A stretch of 64,000 nucleotides of DNA, taken from contig JAEEJO010000074.1 in assembly GCA_016281915.1 (NCBI GenBank), positions 1-64,000 of the forward strand, read 5' to 3'. A model generated the notes under the pieces. That model searched no databases, was not told the origin of the DNA, and saw only the letters and a program-made list of their open reading frames with translations. Position 1 is the first letter of the stretch. Every line of letters starts with the position of its first letter. Position numbers and translations under genes: made by a program. The stretch comes from Clostridiales bacterium. Lineage in GTDB: Bacteria > Bacillota > Clostridia > Oscillospirales > UBA644. Of this stretch, positions 15,074-24,663 are shown in pieces.

Positions 15074-16039
15074 ATGGATGAGATTATTACGGTTATTCAG
15101 TGCGTTCTTGTTCTCGCACTTTTTATGGCAGGCGGCTTTATTTCCGTTAAAACGGGATATATATCAAAAGACGCAGCGGCTTCGGTATCGAAGATCGTCA
15201 CAAGACTTATGTTTCCCGCGTGGCTTGCCGCGAAACTTCTTTCGGAAAACATAACGAAACAGCAGATCATTTCACAGCTTCCGCTCTTTGCCGCGGGCGC
15301 TCTTATCACTCTTGCACTTCTCGGGGCAGGAATGCTCTTTGCGAAGATCACAAAAGCTGACAATAAAAGAAAATACGTTTTTTATGCGCTTTTCTCCGCG
15401 CCTAACGCGATATTTCTCGGGCTGCCTATCTGCCAGGGACTTTTCGGCGACGAGGGAGCTCTGACATGCACGATCGTTGCGCTCGGTTCAGACCTTATAT
15501 CGTGGACGCTTACTGTGTCTGTGCTTGCGGCGGGAGGAGAAAAGCTTTCGGGAGAAAAAAAGAAAAAGGGCATTCACATAAACCCCGTAACGGTGGTTTT
15601 CATAATATCGTTCATTCTTAAAATGCTCGGCTTCAATCTGCCGGCGGTCATTCAGGAGCCGCTTTACAAATTCGGTTCCGCCCTTTCGTATCTTGCAATG
15701 GTATATCTCGGCATGATGCTGGTCGGAGCAGATATAAAAGGCGTTTTCAAAGACAAAATGACATATATATTCGTTCCTATCAAGTGTCTTGTCATTCCTC
15801 TTGCCGTTGCTGTTGCCGCCGCGCTTACCGGTCTTTTTACTTATGTTCAGATCGGTGTTATGACGGTCATATTTGCGGCTTCACCGATGATTTCAATGAC
15901 TGTTTTTTATAAAGAATACGGGCTTGACCATGTTTTCGGCAATGCGGTAACGTTTATCTGCGTTCTTCTGAACATCGTATCCATTCCGGCAGTATACTGG
16001 GCATCGGGCACGTTAGTTAAGCTTATGGGGTTGATCTGA
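15074..16039 (+). CDS. AEC-family (auxin efflux carrier-like) transporter
   Basis: The 321-residue, highly hydrophobic protein has about ten membrane spans in two halves, the AEC layout. Family marks include TGYISKDAAASVSKIVTRLMFPAWL near the start, the FSAPNAIFLGLPICQGLFG segment, and GAALT-like repeats late in the protein. Bacterial AEC proteins export or import small carboxylates or malate-like anions; the substrate is unknown here. No Shine-Dalgarno precedes ATG 15074, and the promoter spacing implies a leaderless mRNA. tsaE starts on the base after its stop. Confidence 0.88.
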   Translation: MDEIITVIQCVLVLALFMAGGFISVKTGYISKDAAASVSKIVTRLMFPAWLAAKLLSENITKQQIISQLPLFAAGALITLALLGAGMLFAKITKADNKRKYVFYALFSAPNAIFLGLPICQGLFGDEGALTCTIVALGSDLISWTLTVSVLAAGGEKLSGEKKKKGIHINPVTVVFIISFILKMLGFNLPAVIQEPLYKFGSALSYLAMVYLGMMLVGADIKGVFKDKMTYIFVPIKCLVIPLAVAVAAALTGLFTYVQIGVMTVIFAASPMISMTVFYKEYGLDHVFGNAVTFICVLLNIVSIPAVYWASGTLVKLMGLI

Positions 16040-16447
16040 ATGAAATATATATCATGTTCTGCGGATCAGACGCGCGAAATTGCCGCAAGGCTTGTGAAAA
16101 CCTTTCCCGAAGGCGCAGTAATATGCCTTGACGGAGAGATGGGCGCGGGAAAGACGGTTTTTGTTCAGGGATGCATGAAGGCGCTCGGTTACGATGGTCG
16201 CGTGACAAGCCCTACGTTCGCGCTCTGCAACGAATATTCCGTTGCAGATAAAACCGTTCTGCATTACGATCTTTGCAGAATTACCGATAAGGACGACCTG
16301 TATTCCACCGGATTTTACGACAGCGAAGCAGACCTGACGTTTGTTGAATGGGCGGGAAAAGAATGCGACGGATTTGAAAACGCCGTAAAGATCGTTATTT
16401 CATACGGCGAGAAAGAAAACGAAAGAGTGATCGAGCTTGATGAGTAA
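16040..16447 (+). CDS. tsaE: tRNA threonylcarbamoyladenosine biosynthesis ATPase TsaE
   Basis: The 135-residue P-loop protein is TsaE. It has Walker A GEMGAGKTVFVQG, the switch TSPTFALCNEY, HYDLCRI, and FVEWAGK with the family Trp. TsaE drives turnover of the TsaB-TsaD complex that installs t6A at position 37 of ANN-decoding tRNAs. It starts immediately after the transporter stop and overlaps tsaB by eight bases. tsaD is not in the window. Confidence 0.95.
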   Translation: MKYISCSADQTREIAARLVKTFPEGAVICLDGEMGAGKTVFVQGCMKALGYDGRVTSPTFALCNEYSVADKTVLHYDLCRITDKDDLYSTGFYDSEADLTFVEWAGKECDGFENAVKIVISYGEKENERVIELDE

Positions 16448-17192
16448 TTACGTTGTCCCGAACGGCGTTATCCTTGCCATAGATTCTTCGGGACTTACAT
16501 GTTCCGCAGCGGTGATAAAAGACGGAAAAGTCCTTTCGTCCGTTTTTCTCAACAACGGGCTTACGCATTCGCGGACTCTTCTTCCGTCCGCAAAAAAAGC
16601 GCTTGAAGACGCTCTTTTATCGGTAAACGACGTTGACGCCGTTGCCGTAACCGTCGGTCCGGGCTCATTTACCGGAGTAAAGATCGGCGTAGCCACGGCA
16701 AAAGGGATCGCATTCACTAAAGACGTGCCGTGTCTTGCGGTATCTTCCGAAGCGGCGCTTGCCTGCGGTGCAAGGGGCTTTGACGGAATGATATGTCCTG
16801 TTTCCGACGCGAGAAGAGGAATGCTTTACAACGCAATGTTTTTATCCGGACAGACCGGAGTTGCACGCCTTTGCGAGGACAGACAGATCGCAGCGGACGA
16901 ACTTGCGAAAGAGATCGAAAAATCAGGAAAAAAAACGCTCGTCTTAGGAGACGGCACAGATATCCTCGCCGCGGAATGCCGAAAAAATGACGTATCTTTT
17001 TTCACTGCCGCCCAGAACGTATCTTTCATACATCCTGAAGGCATACTTGAAGCGATAAGCAACGGACTTTACGAAGAAAAAACACATGAAAGCCTATGCG
17101 CGGTATACCTTCGTCCGCCTCAGGCGGAAAGGGAGCGCTTAGAGCGGCTCGAAGCTGAAAAGAATCAGAAAATACAGGGGGAAACAAAATGA
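16440..17192 (+). CDS. tsaB: tRNA threonylcarbamoyladenosine biosynthesis protein TsaB
   Basis: The 250-residue ASKHA-fold protein is TsaB, the inactive partner that scaffolds TsaD. Diagnostic motifs are ILAIDSSGLTCSAAV, the HSRTLLP segment, VTVGPGSFTGVKIG and KGIAF. ATG 16440, overlapping the end of tsaE, is preferred; a TTG codon just upstream is less likely. The final ATGA overlaps the rpiB start. A basic and acidic C-terminal tail (RLERLEAEKNQ) extends past the usual end. Confidence 0.94.
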   Translation: MSNYVVPNGVILAIDSSGLTCSAAVIKDGKVLSSVFLNNGLTHSRTLLPSAKKALEDALLSVNDVDAVAVTVGPGSFTGVKIGVATAKGIAFTKDVPCLAVSSEAALACGARGFDGMICPVSDARRGMLYNAMFLSGQTGVARLCEDRQIAADELAKEIEKSGKKTLVLGDGTDILAAECRKNDVSFFTAAQNVSFIHPEGILEAISNGLYEEKTHESLCAVYLRPPQAERERLERLEAEKNQKIQGETK

Positions 17193-17611
17193 TTGCCATT
17201 GCATCTGATCACGCGGGATTCGCGCTTAAGGAAAAGCTGAAAAAGCATCTTGAAGAAAACGGTATCGAATATAAGGATTACGGCACGTACAGCGAAGAAA
17301 GCTGCGACTACCCGGTATACGCAAAAAAAGCGTGCGCTGCGATAATTGAGGGAGAGTGCGAAAAGGCGATACTCATATGCGGCACAGGCATCGGCGTAAG
17401 TATGGCGGCAAATAAAATAAAAGGCATACGCGCCGCAGTTTGTTCCGAAACGTATTCTGCAAAGTATACCAGGCTTCACAACAACGCAAACGTTCTTTGC
17501 ATCGGCGCAAGGGTATTGGGAGACGGACTTGCCTCGCAGATAGCTGACGTTTTTCTGTCCACTCCGTTTGAGGGCGGAAAACATCAGCGCAGGATAGATA
17601 TGTTTGAATAA
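17189..17611 (+). CDS. rpiB: Ribose-5-phosphate isomerase B
   Basis: The 140-residue protein is an RpiB/LacAB-type isomerase that interconverts ribose 5-phosphate and ribulose 5-phosphate. The motifs are clear: IAIASDHAGFALK at the N-terminus, YPVYAK, the active-site Cys loop LICGTGIGVSMAANK, and NANVLCIGARV. It overlaps tsaB by four bases (ATGA). Allose-6-phosphate activity is possible for some members. Confidence 0.95.
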   Translation: MIAIASDHAGFALKEKLKKHLEENGIEYKDYGTYSEESCDYPVYAKKACAAIIEGECEKAILICGTGIGVSMAANKIKGIRAAVCSETYSAKYTRLHNNANVLCIGARVLGDGLASQIADVFLSTPFEGGKHQRRIDMFE

Positions 17612-17621
17612 AGGAATAACG

Positions 17622-18107
17622 ATGAAAAAAAATCTTTACGGCATACTCTTTGCCCTTTCCGCATGCGCGGTCGCGGCAGGAACGTATTTTCTGGTGATCC
17701 GTTCTCAGTCGGGATATCCCGAAAAACTTATCTTTTCAGGCGTTCTGCTTTTGCTTGCGCTCATAGTTGGGATATACGCTTCGTCAAAAACCAAGGACGC
17801 AAAAGCAAGAGCCGTTGTGAAAGGACTTGACTGTTCCCGCTCCTGCGGCATCGCTGTATATTATGACGGAGAATTTGCTTTTGCAAACCGCAGATACCTT
17901 GAGATCGAACAGAAAGAAAACGTCAATCTTTTCAAAGCGGTAAACGACTCAAAGTCGCTTGACGGCTACGACGTTTCTTCCGAAACGCACAAAGACGGAA
18001 AAAACGAATATACCGTGATTTTCATAACCGAAAAACCATCCCCCGCCCCGGCAGAAGAACAGCAGGAAGCATCTGCGGAAAAAGCGGATGAAGAGCCTGC
18101 GGAATAG
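17622..18107 (+). CDS. Hypothetical two-span membrane protein
   Basis: The 161-residue product is not recognised. Two hydrophobic segments occupy about residues 5-26 and 34-54. A soluble domain of about 75 residues includes CSRSCGIAVYYDGEFAFANRRYL, and a low-complexity Ala/Glu/Pro tail ends the protein. ATG 17622 follows AAAGGA; an upstream TTG at 17604 lies inside rpiB and is less likely. It closes the tsaE-tsaB-rpiB operon ahead of a strong terminator. Confidence 0.75.
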   Translation: MKKNLYGILFALSACAVAAGTYFLVIRSQSGYPEKLIFSGVLLLLALIVGIYASSKTKDAKARAVVKGLDCSRSCGIAVYYDGEFAFANRRYLEIEQKENVNLFKAVNDSKSLDGYDVSSETHKDGKNEYTVIFITEKPSPAPAEEQQEASAEKADEEPAE

Positions 18108-18144
18108 CAGAAAATAACAGTCTGAAAAAACAGACGAAAAAAAA

Positions 18145-18186
18145 GACGGCATATATGCGATGATATATGCCGTCCTGTTTTATTTT
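18145..18186. terminator. Bidirectional intrinsic terminator
   Basis: GACGGCATATAT pairs with ATATATGCCGTC over 12 bp with a GCGATG loop and T-rich flanks on both strands. It separates the tsaE operon from the convergent dut operon. Confidence 0.85.
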
Positions 18187-18189
18187 TTA

Positions 18190-18630
18190 TTATTTTCCGG
18201 TCGAGCCGAATCTTCCCGCGCCTCTCTGCGTTTCGTCAAGAGAGTCTGCCTCTTCAAGGTCGAAATGCGGACACGGAACGATCACAAGCTGCGCGATCCT
18301 TTCACCTTCAGAAAGAATGACGTCCTCTTTTTTCGTGTTGAAAAGAGATACGAGCAGTTCGCCGCGGTAGTCGCTGTCTATCACGCCTACGCTGTTTGAA
18401 AGCATAAGCCCTCTTTTGACGCCGACGGAAGATCTGACGAAGATAAGTCCGACATGTCCTTTCGGCACAGCCACGCAGATACCGGTGCTCACAATGGCGT
18501 GACATCCCGCGGGCACGGTAACGTCCTGACCGAAAACGGTAAGATCGAGCCCCGCAGCGCCGGCAGACGCATAAAACGGCTCCGGAGGTTTTTTACCGTT
18601 TCGTTCTATTCTTGAATATTCAAGCTTCAT
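18190..18630 (-). CDS. dut: Deoxyuridine 5'-triphosphate nucleotidohydrolase (dUTPase)
   Basis: The 146-residue trimeric dUTPase keeps all five motifs: AGLDL, RSSVG, NSVGVIDSDYRGE, GERIAQLV and the C-terminal RGAGRFGSTG arm. It hydrolyses dUTP to dUMP and pyrophosphate, keeping uracil out of DNA and feeding dTMP synthesis. Its ATG overlaps the stop of the phosphoesterase gene by four bases. It is the last gene of the zapA-led operon. Confidence 0.96.
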   Translation of the reverse strand: MKLEYSRIERNGKKPPEPFYASAGAAGLDLTVFGQDVTVPAGCHAIVSTGICVAVPKGHVGLIFVRSSVGVKRGLMLSNSVGVIDSDYRGELLVSLFNTKKEDVILSEGERIAQLVIVPCPHFDLEEADSLDETQRGAGRFGSTGK

Positions 18631-19406
18631 ATTTCCTCTTTTTCAATTGTGAATCCGTCGGAGGATGCCGTTAAAACGGAGTATGAAAGATTTTTGAAAA
18701 ACGCCTTCTGCGTATAGTATCGAATTCCGTTTTGCACGGTATCGTCTCCGCTGTGGTAGTGCGCCTGCAAAACGAGCGCAACCTTTCCCGATTGCTCTAA
18801 AATATGTCTTATCTCCTCTGCGTTTGAAACGACGTGAGGATTGACGTGCTCAAGACCGTCCATAAACAGATCGAGACGCTGGTGGCAGAGTATAACGGCT
18901 TTTTCAAAATCCGTTCTTTCAAGCTGGTTTTTAAGGAATTCGATCTGAGCGGCAGGAATCAAGCTGTCAGTCCAGTCCGAAAAGCCGGTCTCATACGATT
19001 TACCGTCACACGAATAGTTTGCGTCAAGCGCGATAAACAGAACGCCATCTTTCAGAAAGCTGTATGCTCCGCCGAGGTTTTTATTGCAGTGAAGAAGAAG
19101 GTCTTTCGGCAGGCACATTGCGTCACGGTTACCAAGAACGTAATAAGTGTTTACCGTTGAGCTTATCATGGAACGGGAAAACATCATTGCCGTCATATAA
19201 TCGTCGTCTTCGTTGTCCGTGCCGTTAATAAGATCGCCGAGATTGATGACGAAATCGTATTTTTCCTGTTTTGCCTTTTCATAAAACGCCTTTACGCCTG
19301 CCGTAACGGGATCGTCGGGCAGCGGTTCGGGCTTTTTGCCGGGCTCGGGGCGCGGCGGAAATTCTTTTTTCGGCAGATGCAGATCTGCGATTATTCCGAT
19401 TTTCAT
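18627..19406 (-). CDS. Metallophosphoesterase family protein with altered GNHD motif
   Basis: The 259-residue calcineurin-like phosphoesterase has Asp8 and His10 in IADLHL, Asp58 in NLGDLI, a His in LCHQR, and the AHYHSGDD block. The usual GNH[DE] motif reads GNRD (residues 92-95), so the catalytic His is replaced by Arg94; activity may be altered. A proline-rich insertion lies at 16-32. ATG 19406 is chosen because GGAG precedes it; an ATG four codons upstream (19418) is the alternative. It overlaps dut by four bases. Confidence 0.82.
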   Translation of the reverse strand: MKIGIIADLHLPKKEFPPRPEPGKKPEPLPDDPVTAGVKAFYEKAKQEKYDFVINLGDLINGTDNEDDDYMTAMMFSRSMISSTVNTYYVLGNRDAMCLPKDLLLHCNKNLGGAYSFLKDGVLFIALDANYSCDGKSYETGFSDWTDSLIPAAQIEFLKNQLERTDFEKAVILCHQRLDLFMDGLEHVNPHVVSNAEEIRHILEQSGKVALVLQAHYHSGDDTVQNGIRYYTQKAFFKNLSYSVLTASSDGFTIEKEEI

Positions 19407-19446
19407 ACTGTTCTCCATTCTGCCGCCTTCGGGCGGTCTTTTTATT

Positions 19447-21453
19447 TTATGAATAATAACGCCCTCTCGTCATATTGACGGGCGGCGGGGATGATATACC
19501 CGAATATGCTTCTATTACGCGCTGCGCCTGCTGCGGCGTTTCGTCCGTGAATATCAGACGTATAAAGCCGAACGGCGGAAGCTGTTTATCGGCAAGCCAG
19601 AGGATATCCGAGTTCCAGAGTCTGTTCCGGCAGCCGAAATCGCACGTAAGAAGAAAATCTTTTTTCATTCTGTCTGTAAGCACGGCGGTTTTTCCTTTGC
19701 GCGCGCATATGCTGCCGCTGCCGCCCTTAAGACAGTTTTTCATTATCATGAAGGGAAGTCTGCCGTATGCTATGATTCCCGTATCTTTTCCGCAAAGGTC
19801 GCCTGCGCGCCGCATTGAAAGCTCAAAAGAAAGCGTTTTGTATTCTGCGCCTAGGGCGGAGTATTCTTTTACGGACTCAGAATTGACTATATTCAGGCCG
19901 TAATCTCCGTGAACGGTAAAACCGTATTGCGCGGCAAGGCGTATGTGTCCGATATTTCCGCAAAGAGCATGCTTTACACCCGCGTTTTTTGCGGCTTCAA
20001 GCTGTTTCAGCACCGTTGCCCTTTCACTGTCATGAAAAACAGATGGCAGGGCAATGCCCGTTTTATCGCCGTATTTAAGAACGAGTTTTTCGGAGTTTTT
20101 GCGGGTAAAAAACTCGGACGGCAGCCATATCAGCAAAAGATCGTCAGTATTTTCGGGGACCGACGCAGGATCAAGGAAAAACGCCTCTATCATGGTCTTT
20201 TCGGCGGGAGAAAAAACATACCGATCCGTTTTTTTGAACGTGAACGACTGATTTTTCGTTATGCGCATTTCCGTAAGATTTTTGATAAGCTCGCGTCTGG
20301 CAGCGTTAAGCGAAGCGACGGAAATAAAATCGTTTTCGCCCGTTTCGCATGAAAAGTTTCCTGCAAAATACGGCGTTCCGCCGAGCTTTGAAAGCGCGGA
20401 AAAAATATCCTCGGCCGTCGTCGGTCGTTTTTCCGCTTTTGATACTTCTGTTTGAACGGAGCAGGAATATCCGTCACGGCACGTTGCGCTGACAGTTGCC
20501 GTTTTCCCGTTGCTCACAAAAGAAAAATCAACGGGAAAGCGCTTGAACTCGTCTTTCGGCAGCTCTACTTTTATCTGTTCGGCGTTTTCGGGACGGACTC
20601 CGAACATTTTTTCTCCCGTTTTATTCGTATAGTAGCCGTCCGTGAAGCCCTGGCGGCTGAAAACGTCTGCAAGATACTCTTTTTTCTTTTCGGTATATTC
20701 TTCGCCGTTTTTCGCGCGGACGTACATATCCGTTACGGCGGAGACGTATTCGGGGCCCTTCATGCGTCCCTCTATTTTCAGAGACGTCACGCCGGCTTTT
20801 CTGAGTTCGGGAACATATTCAAGCAGACAGTTGTCTTTAAGGCTCAGAGCGTATCCGTTTCTGTAAGGCAGTCTGCATGGCTGGGCGCACATTCCTCTGT
20901 TGCCGCTCCTGCCACCGATTATCGAACTCATATAGCACTGCCCGCTGTATGACATGCAAAACGCGCCGTGAACGAAAAACTCTGTTTCTATCGGGCTTCT
21001 TGCCGCTATATACGCTATATCCGCGGCAGAAAGCTCCCTTGCGAGAACAACGCGCGAAAAGCCGAGATCGGCAAGCGTTTCAACTCCGTCAAGAGAACAT
21101 ACCGACATCTGCGTGCTGGCGTGAAGACGGACGGACGGCGAGCATTTTTTCAGCAGAGACGCCAGCCCTAAGTCCTGAACGATAAAGGCATCTACGCCGA
21201 TTTCGGTTAAAAATTCGGCAAGCTTAAGCGCCTCGGGGATCTCCCTGTCGTAAACGAGGGTATTGAGTGTGATATACACCGATACGCCCCGTTCATGGCA
21301 AAACAGAACCGATCGCCGAAGTTCGTCATCCGAAAAATTTTTGGCGTTTCTACGCGCATTAAATCCGGAAGCCCCCATATACACTGCGTCCGCCCCGGAA
21401 AGAACGGCTGCGCGAAGCGCTTCGGGGGAGCCTGCCGGAGAGAGAATTTCCAT
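19447..21453 (-). CDS. Peptidase U32 family protein (tRNA/rRNA hydroxylation type)
   Basis: The 668-residue protein has the U32 core in its first half: MEILSPAGSPEALRAAV, GADAVYMGASGFNAR, and the signature EFFVHGAFCMSYSGQCYMS with Cys-rich GNRGMCAQPC that can hold an iron-sulfur centre. Characterised relatives (RlhA, TrhP/TrhO systems) hydroxylate RNA rather than degrade protein. The C-terminal half is divergent, with a Cys-containing CLKGG...LTCDFGCRN segment. The start has no obvious Shine-Dalgarno; it lies 21 bp after zapA, so coupling or read-through is likely. Confidence 0.88.
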   Translation of the reverse strand: MEILSPAGSPEALRAAVLSGADAVYMGASGFNARRNAKNFSDDELRRSVLFCHERGVSVYITLNTLVYDREIPEALKLAEFLTEIGVDAFIVQDLGLASLLKKCSPSVRLHASTQMSVCSLDGVETLADLGFSRVVLARELSAADIAYIAARSPIETEFFVHGAFCMSYSGQCYMSSIIGGRSGNRGMCAQPCRLPYRNGYALSLKDNCLLEYVPELRKAGVTSLKIEGRMKGPEYVSAVTDMYVRAKNGEEYTEKKKEYLADVFSRQGFTDGYYTNKTGEKMFGVRPENAEQIKVELPKDEFKRFPVDFSFVSNGKTATVSATCRDGYSCSVQTEVSKAEKRPTTAEDIFSALSKLGGTPYFAGNFSCETGENDFISVASLNAARRELIKNLTEMRITKNQSFTFKKTDRYVFSPAEKTMIEAFFLDPASVPENTDDLLLIWLPSEFFTRKNSEKLVLKYGDKTGIALPSVFHDSERATVLKQLEAAKNAGVKHALCGNIGHIRLAAQYGFTVHGDYGLNIVNSESVKEYSALGAEYKTLSFELSMRRAGDLCGKDTGIIAYGRLPFMIMKNCLKGGSGSICARKGKTAVLTDRMKKDFLLTCDFGCRNRLWNSDILWLADKQLPPFGFIRLIFTDETPQQAQRVIEAYSGISSPPPVNMTRGRYYS

Positions 21454-21474
21454 AAGGTTTAAGAATACTTGTGA

Positions 21475-21822
21475 TTATTTGTTGGTAAGGTCTATTTTCA
21501 GGGCGAGAAGCTCGTCTCTGAGTTTTTCGGCTGTTCTGCGCGCTTCGTCTCTTTCCGCGATCGCCTTTGTTGTGTCGTCAAGATAATCTTTCAGCTGCAG
21601 ACGCATATTGTCGGCGCCGACCTGAAGCTTGATAAGCTGATCGTAAAGATCCATAAGAGCAAGGATGCTTGCTTTTGCGAGGGACGCGCTGGGGTTTGCC
21701 TCGGTCTGTTCTTTTATTTTTTCTTCGACCGCAGCCGCGATCTTTCTTGTATATTCTTCGGTTTCGGTAGAATAAAGCGTGATCTCATAGCCGTATATTT
21801 TTACAGTGTAAACGTTTTCCAT
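21475..21822 (-). CDS. zapA: Cell division protein ZapA
   Basis: The 115-residue protein matches ZapA: a short N-terminal beta region (YTVKIYGYEITLYST), a central helix, and a long C-terminal coiled coil (IKLQVGADNMRLQLKDYLDD). ZapA tetramers bundle FtsZ filaments and stabilise the Z ring. It leads the minus-strand operon zapA-U32-phosphoesterase-dut and is divergent from ftsK. It lies beside the U32 gene, an arrangement common in Bacillota. Confidence 0.9.
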   Translation of the reverse strand: MENVYTVKIYGYEITLYSTETEEYTRKIAAAVEEKIKEQTEANPSASLAKASILALMDLYDQLIKLQVGADNMRLQLKDYLDDTTKAIAERDEARRTAEKLRDELLALKIDLTNK

Positions 21823-21857
21823 AAACCTTTCCGCTCCTTTAGTGTTTATTTATCTAT

Positions 21858-21886
21858 ATAATAGCATAAAAAGAGAAAAAAAGCAA
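21858..21886 (-). promoter_or_regulatory. Promoter of the zapA operon
   Basis: On minus, TTGCTT (21881-21886), a 17-bp spacer and TATTAT (21858-21863) are seen. Confidence 0.65.
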
Positions 21887-21917
21887 TATTTTTTTGCGGA
21901 AAATCGAGCAAAAAATA

Positions 21918-21946
21918 TTTACTTTTCGTCATTTCTGTGTTATAAT
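21918..21946 (+). promoter_or_regulatory. Promoter of ftsK
   Basis: TTTACT (21918-21923), a 17-bp spacer and TATAAT (21941-21946) lie about 100 bp before the start. The intervening leader shows no obvious gene. Confidence 0.6.
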
Positions 21947-22043
21947 AAAATGACCGGATTGTGCGCATGTGATGGATGCGTTCAAACGGTCGGTTTACGG
22001 AAACAACAAAACACACATAAAACACAGCAAGGGAGTTTTTTAA

Positions 22044-24650
22044 TTGGCAGAAAAAAAGACAGCTAAAAAGCTGACAGACAAAAAAGCCGCGAAAAAAGCT
22101 TACATACAGGACACCGTAGCGGGGCTTATCCTCGTGCTTGCGGCAGTCATAGTATCGGTAAGCCTTGTTTCGGATCTTTTCGGTCCGCTCGGCAGCGTAT
22201 TGAGAGCAGGTTTTCTCGGACTTTTCGGCGCGGGAGCGATACTGTGTCCCGTTCTCTTCGTTTACTCCGCCGTCATGCTGTTTCTTAAAGACAACAGGGT
22301 GATCTCAAAATCAGTGTTCTCTTTCGCGTTCATTCTTTCTTTCTCAACTTTTTTCAACATTGTCGCATACACTGCAAAAGAGCAGGGAGAAGAGGCTTTT
22401 CGCGATTATTTTGCCGCTTACACGGCAGAACTGTGGGAAAAAGGCAATTCTCTTGCCTCCGGCGGCGTTATAGGTGGATGGCTTTCGGCTCCGTTTGAAG
22501 CGTTATGTTCAAAAATAGGCGCGGGAATAATAGTTGCCGTTATAATGATCGCTCTTTTAATCATCGCAACAGGCATCAACCCGCTTTCACTCTTTACGCG
22601 TCACGGCGAATACCCCGAAAAAAAGCCCGTTGCCAAGCCCGACAAAGCGTTGAGCAAGGATATTAAGGGAATGAAAAAAGATATCAGCGATCTCAAAAAG
22701 AATATCGCTTCCGAACCCATTCCCACGTCGAAAGAAAAGCGTAAACAGCCCGAGCTGCTGCTTGAAAAAGACTCCGCTCCCAACAGAACGGACGACGTTG
22801 ACAGCATTCTCAACGAAATAACGAGAAGCTATTCTTCAAAGGGCAAGAAATCCGCGAAGAAAAAGCAGTCCGTCAAAAGCAACAACACCGCTTCGCTTTC
22901 CGAAAAAGATATAGACGATCTGCTGCTCAATTTCGGCAGCAATCCTAAACCGGTAAGGCAGAGGCCCGAAAAACCGATCCCGCAGCCGGAAAAACCGCCC
23001 GTCGTTCCGGCAGTGACCGAACAGCCGGTCGAAGAACCGCCGAAACCGGAGCCGAAAAAAGAAGAACCGCCGAAGACGGAAACGATCGAAGAACCTCAGA
23101 AAAATACCGACGTTTCGGAGGCTCTCGCGGGAGCTACGGTGGAAATATCATCGCAGAAAACGCCTGAAAAACTTCTTGAAACCGAATCTGACGGATACGA
23201 ATTCCCATCGCTCGATCTTCTCTCGTTCGTTCCTGACAACAACGCCGCGCTTTATCGCGACGAGCTGAAGCAGAACGCCGCCCGCCTGATAGAAACGCTT
23301 TCAGACTTCAAGATAGACGCGAAGGTGCTTGACGCAAAGCGCGGTCCTACGGTAACGAGATACGAGCTTCAGCCCGGAACCGGCGTAAAGACGAGCAAGA
23401 TAGCAAATCTTTCTGACGATATCGCCCTTCACCTTGCGGCGCCCGCAGTAAGAATCGAAGCGCCTATACCCGGAAAATCGGCGATAGGAATAGAAATACC
23501 TAACAAGACCACAAGCATAGTATATCTCAAAGAAATAATCGGCAGCGAGGAATTTGCCGCAAGCAAGAGCAAGATCGCCGTTGCGCTCGGCAAGAGCATC
23601 AGCGGACAGCCCGTGGTAATAGACCTTGCAAAGATGCCGCATCTTCTCATCGCGGGCGTTACGGGCTCAGGTAAATCGGTCTGCATAAACTCGATCCTTA
23701 TCAGCCTTCTTTACAAAGCAACTCCCGATGAGGTAAAGCTTATCCTTGTTGACCCGAAGGTCGTTGAGCTCAACGTTTACAACGGCATTCCGCATCTTCT
23801 CATACCGGTCGTAACAGACCCGAACAAGGCTGCAGGAGCTCTCAGCTGGGCAGTTGGCGAAATGCTGCAAAGATATAAGCTTTTTGCCGACAAAGGCGTT
23901 CGCGACTTCAACGGTTACAACAAAACTCTGCCTCCGGGTGAAAAGAAGTTGCCGCAGGTAGTTATAGTTATAGACGAGCTTGCCGACCTTATGATGGCAG
24001 CGAAAGGCGATGTTGAAGACTCTATATGCCGTCTTGCTCAGATGGCAAGAGCTGCGGGCATGCACCTTGTAATAGCAACGCAGCGTCCTTCCGCAGACGT
24101 TATAACGGGACTTATCAAGGCAAATATCCCGTCAAGAATCGCTTTTGCGGTATCATCGCAGATAAACTCGCATATCATCCTTGACGCTTCGGGCGCAGAA
24201 AAGCTCATAGGAAAAGGCGATATGCTTTATGCACCTCTCGGTGAGGTCAAGCCGATACGCGTTCAGGGCTGCTTCGTTTCAGACCAGGAGGTCGAAAAGG
24301 CGGTTAAAGCCGTTAAACACGGCAGGGAAAACGTTTACGACGACAATATTATCAAACAGATCGAACAGAACGCCGCAATGCAGAAGTCCGGTGCGAAAGC
24401 CGGAGCAGACGACGATGATGAGATCGACGATCCCAAGCTTGACGAGGCTATACAGTGCGTTGTCGAAAAAGGTCAGGCTTCGACCACGATGCTTCAGAAA
24501 TTCGTCGGACTCGGCTACGTCAGAGCATCCAAGCTCATAGACGTTATGGAGGCGCGCGGAATAGTCGGTCCCTATCAGGGTTCAACGCCGCGTGAAGTGC
24601 TTATTACAAAATCTCAGTGGCTTGAAATGAAAGCAAGAAAACAGCAGTAA
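22044..24650 (+). CDS. ftsK: DNA translocase FtsK/SpoIIIE
   Basis: The 868-residue septal DNA pump segregates chromosomes at division or sporulation. Four N-terminal membrane spans (about 25-175) are followed by a Pro/Lys/Glu-rich linker (about 190-370). The RecA-like motor has Walker A GVTGSGKS at 538-545, VDPKVVELN, Walker [11 protein letters not shown] and IATQRPS. A C-terminal winged-helix gamma domain (from about 805) ends [15 protein letters not shown]. The start is TTG 22044, preceded by AAGGGAG; no ATG lies near. It is divergent from zapA and followed by ygiQ. Confidence 0.95.
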   Translation: MAEKKTAKKLTDKKAAKKAYIQDTVAGLILVLAAVIVSVSLVSDLFGPLGSVLRAGFLGLFGAGAILCPVLFVYSAVMLFLKDNRVISKSVFSFAFILSFSTFFNIVAYTAKEQGEEAFRDYFAAYTAELWEKGNSLASGGVIGGWLSAPFEALCSKIGAGIIVAVIMIALLIIATGINPLSLFTRHGEYPEKKPVAKPDKALSKDIKGMKKDISDLKKNIASEPIPTSKEKRKQPELLLEKDSAPNRTDDVDSILNEITRSYSSKGKKSAKKKQSVKSNNTASLSEKDIDDLLLNFGSNPKPVRQRPEKPIPQPEKPPVVPAVTEQPVEEPPKPEPKKEEPPKTETIEEPQKNTDVSEALAGATVEISSQKTPEKLLETESDGYEFPSLDLLSFVPDNNAALYRDELKQNAARLIETLSDFKIDAKVLDAKRGPTVTRYELQPGTGVKTSKIANLSDDIALHLAAPAVRIEAPIPGKSAIGIEIPNKTTSIVYLKEIIGSEEFAASKSKIAVALGKSISGQPVVIDLAKMPHLLIAGVTGSGKSVCINSILISLLYKATPDEVKLILVDPKVVELNVYNGIPHLLIPVVTDPNKAAGALSWAVGEMLQRYKLFADKGVRDFNGYNKTLPPGEKKLPQVVIVIDELADLMMAAKGDVEDSICRLAQMARAAGMHLVIATQRPSADVITGLIKANIPSRIAFAVSSQINSHIILDASGAEKLIGKGDMLYAPLGEVKPIRVQGCFVSDQEVEKAVKAVKHGRENVYDDNIIKQIEQNAAMQKSGAKAGADDDDEIDDPKLDEAIQCVVEKGQASTTMLQKFVGLGYVRASKLIDVMEARGIVGPYQGSTPREVLITKSQWLEMKARKQQ

Positions 24651-24663
24651 AGAAAGATTTAGT

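Noticed and set aside
19428-19446. Plus-strand terminator CCGCC-TTCG-GGCGG with T-tail
   Set aside because: No plus-strand gene ends there; on minus it is a hairpin between the U32 and phosphoesterase genes without a T-tract, so no function is claimed.
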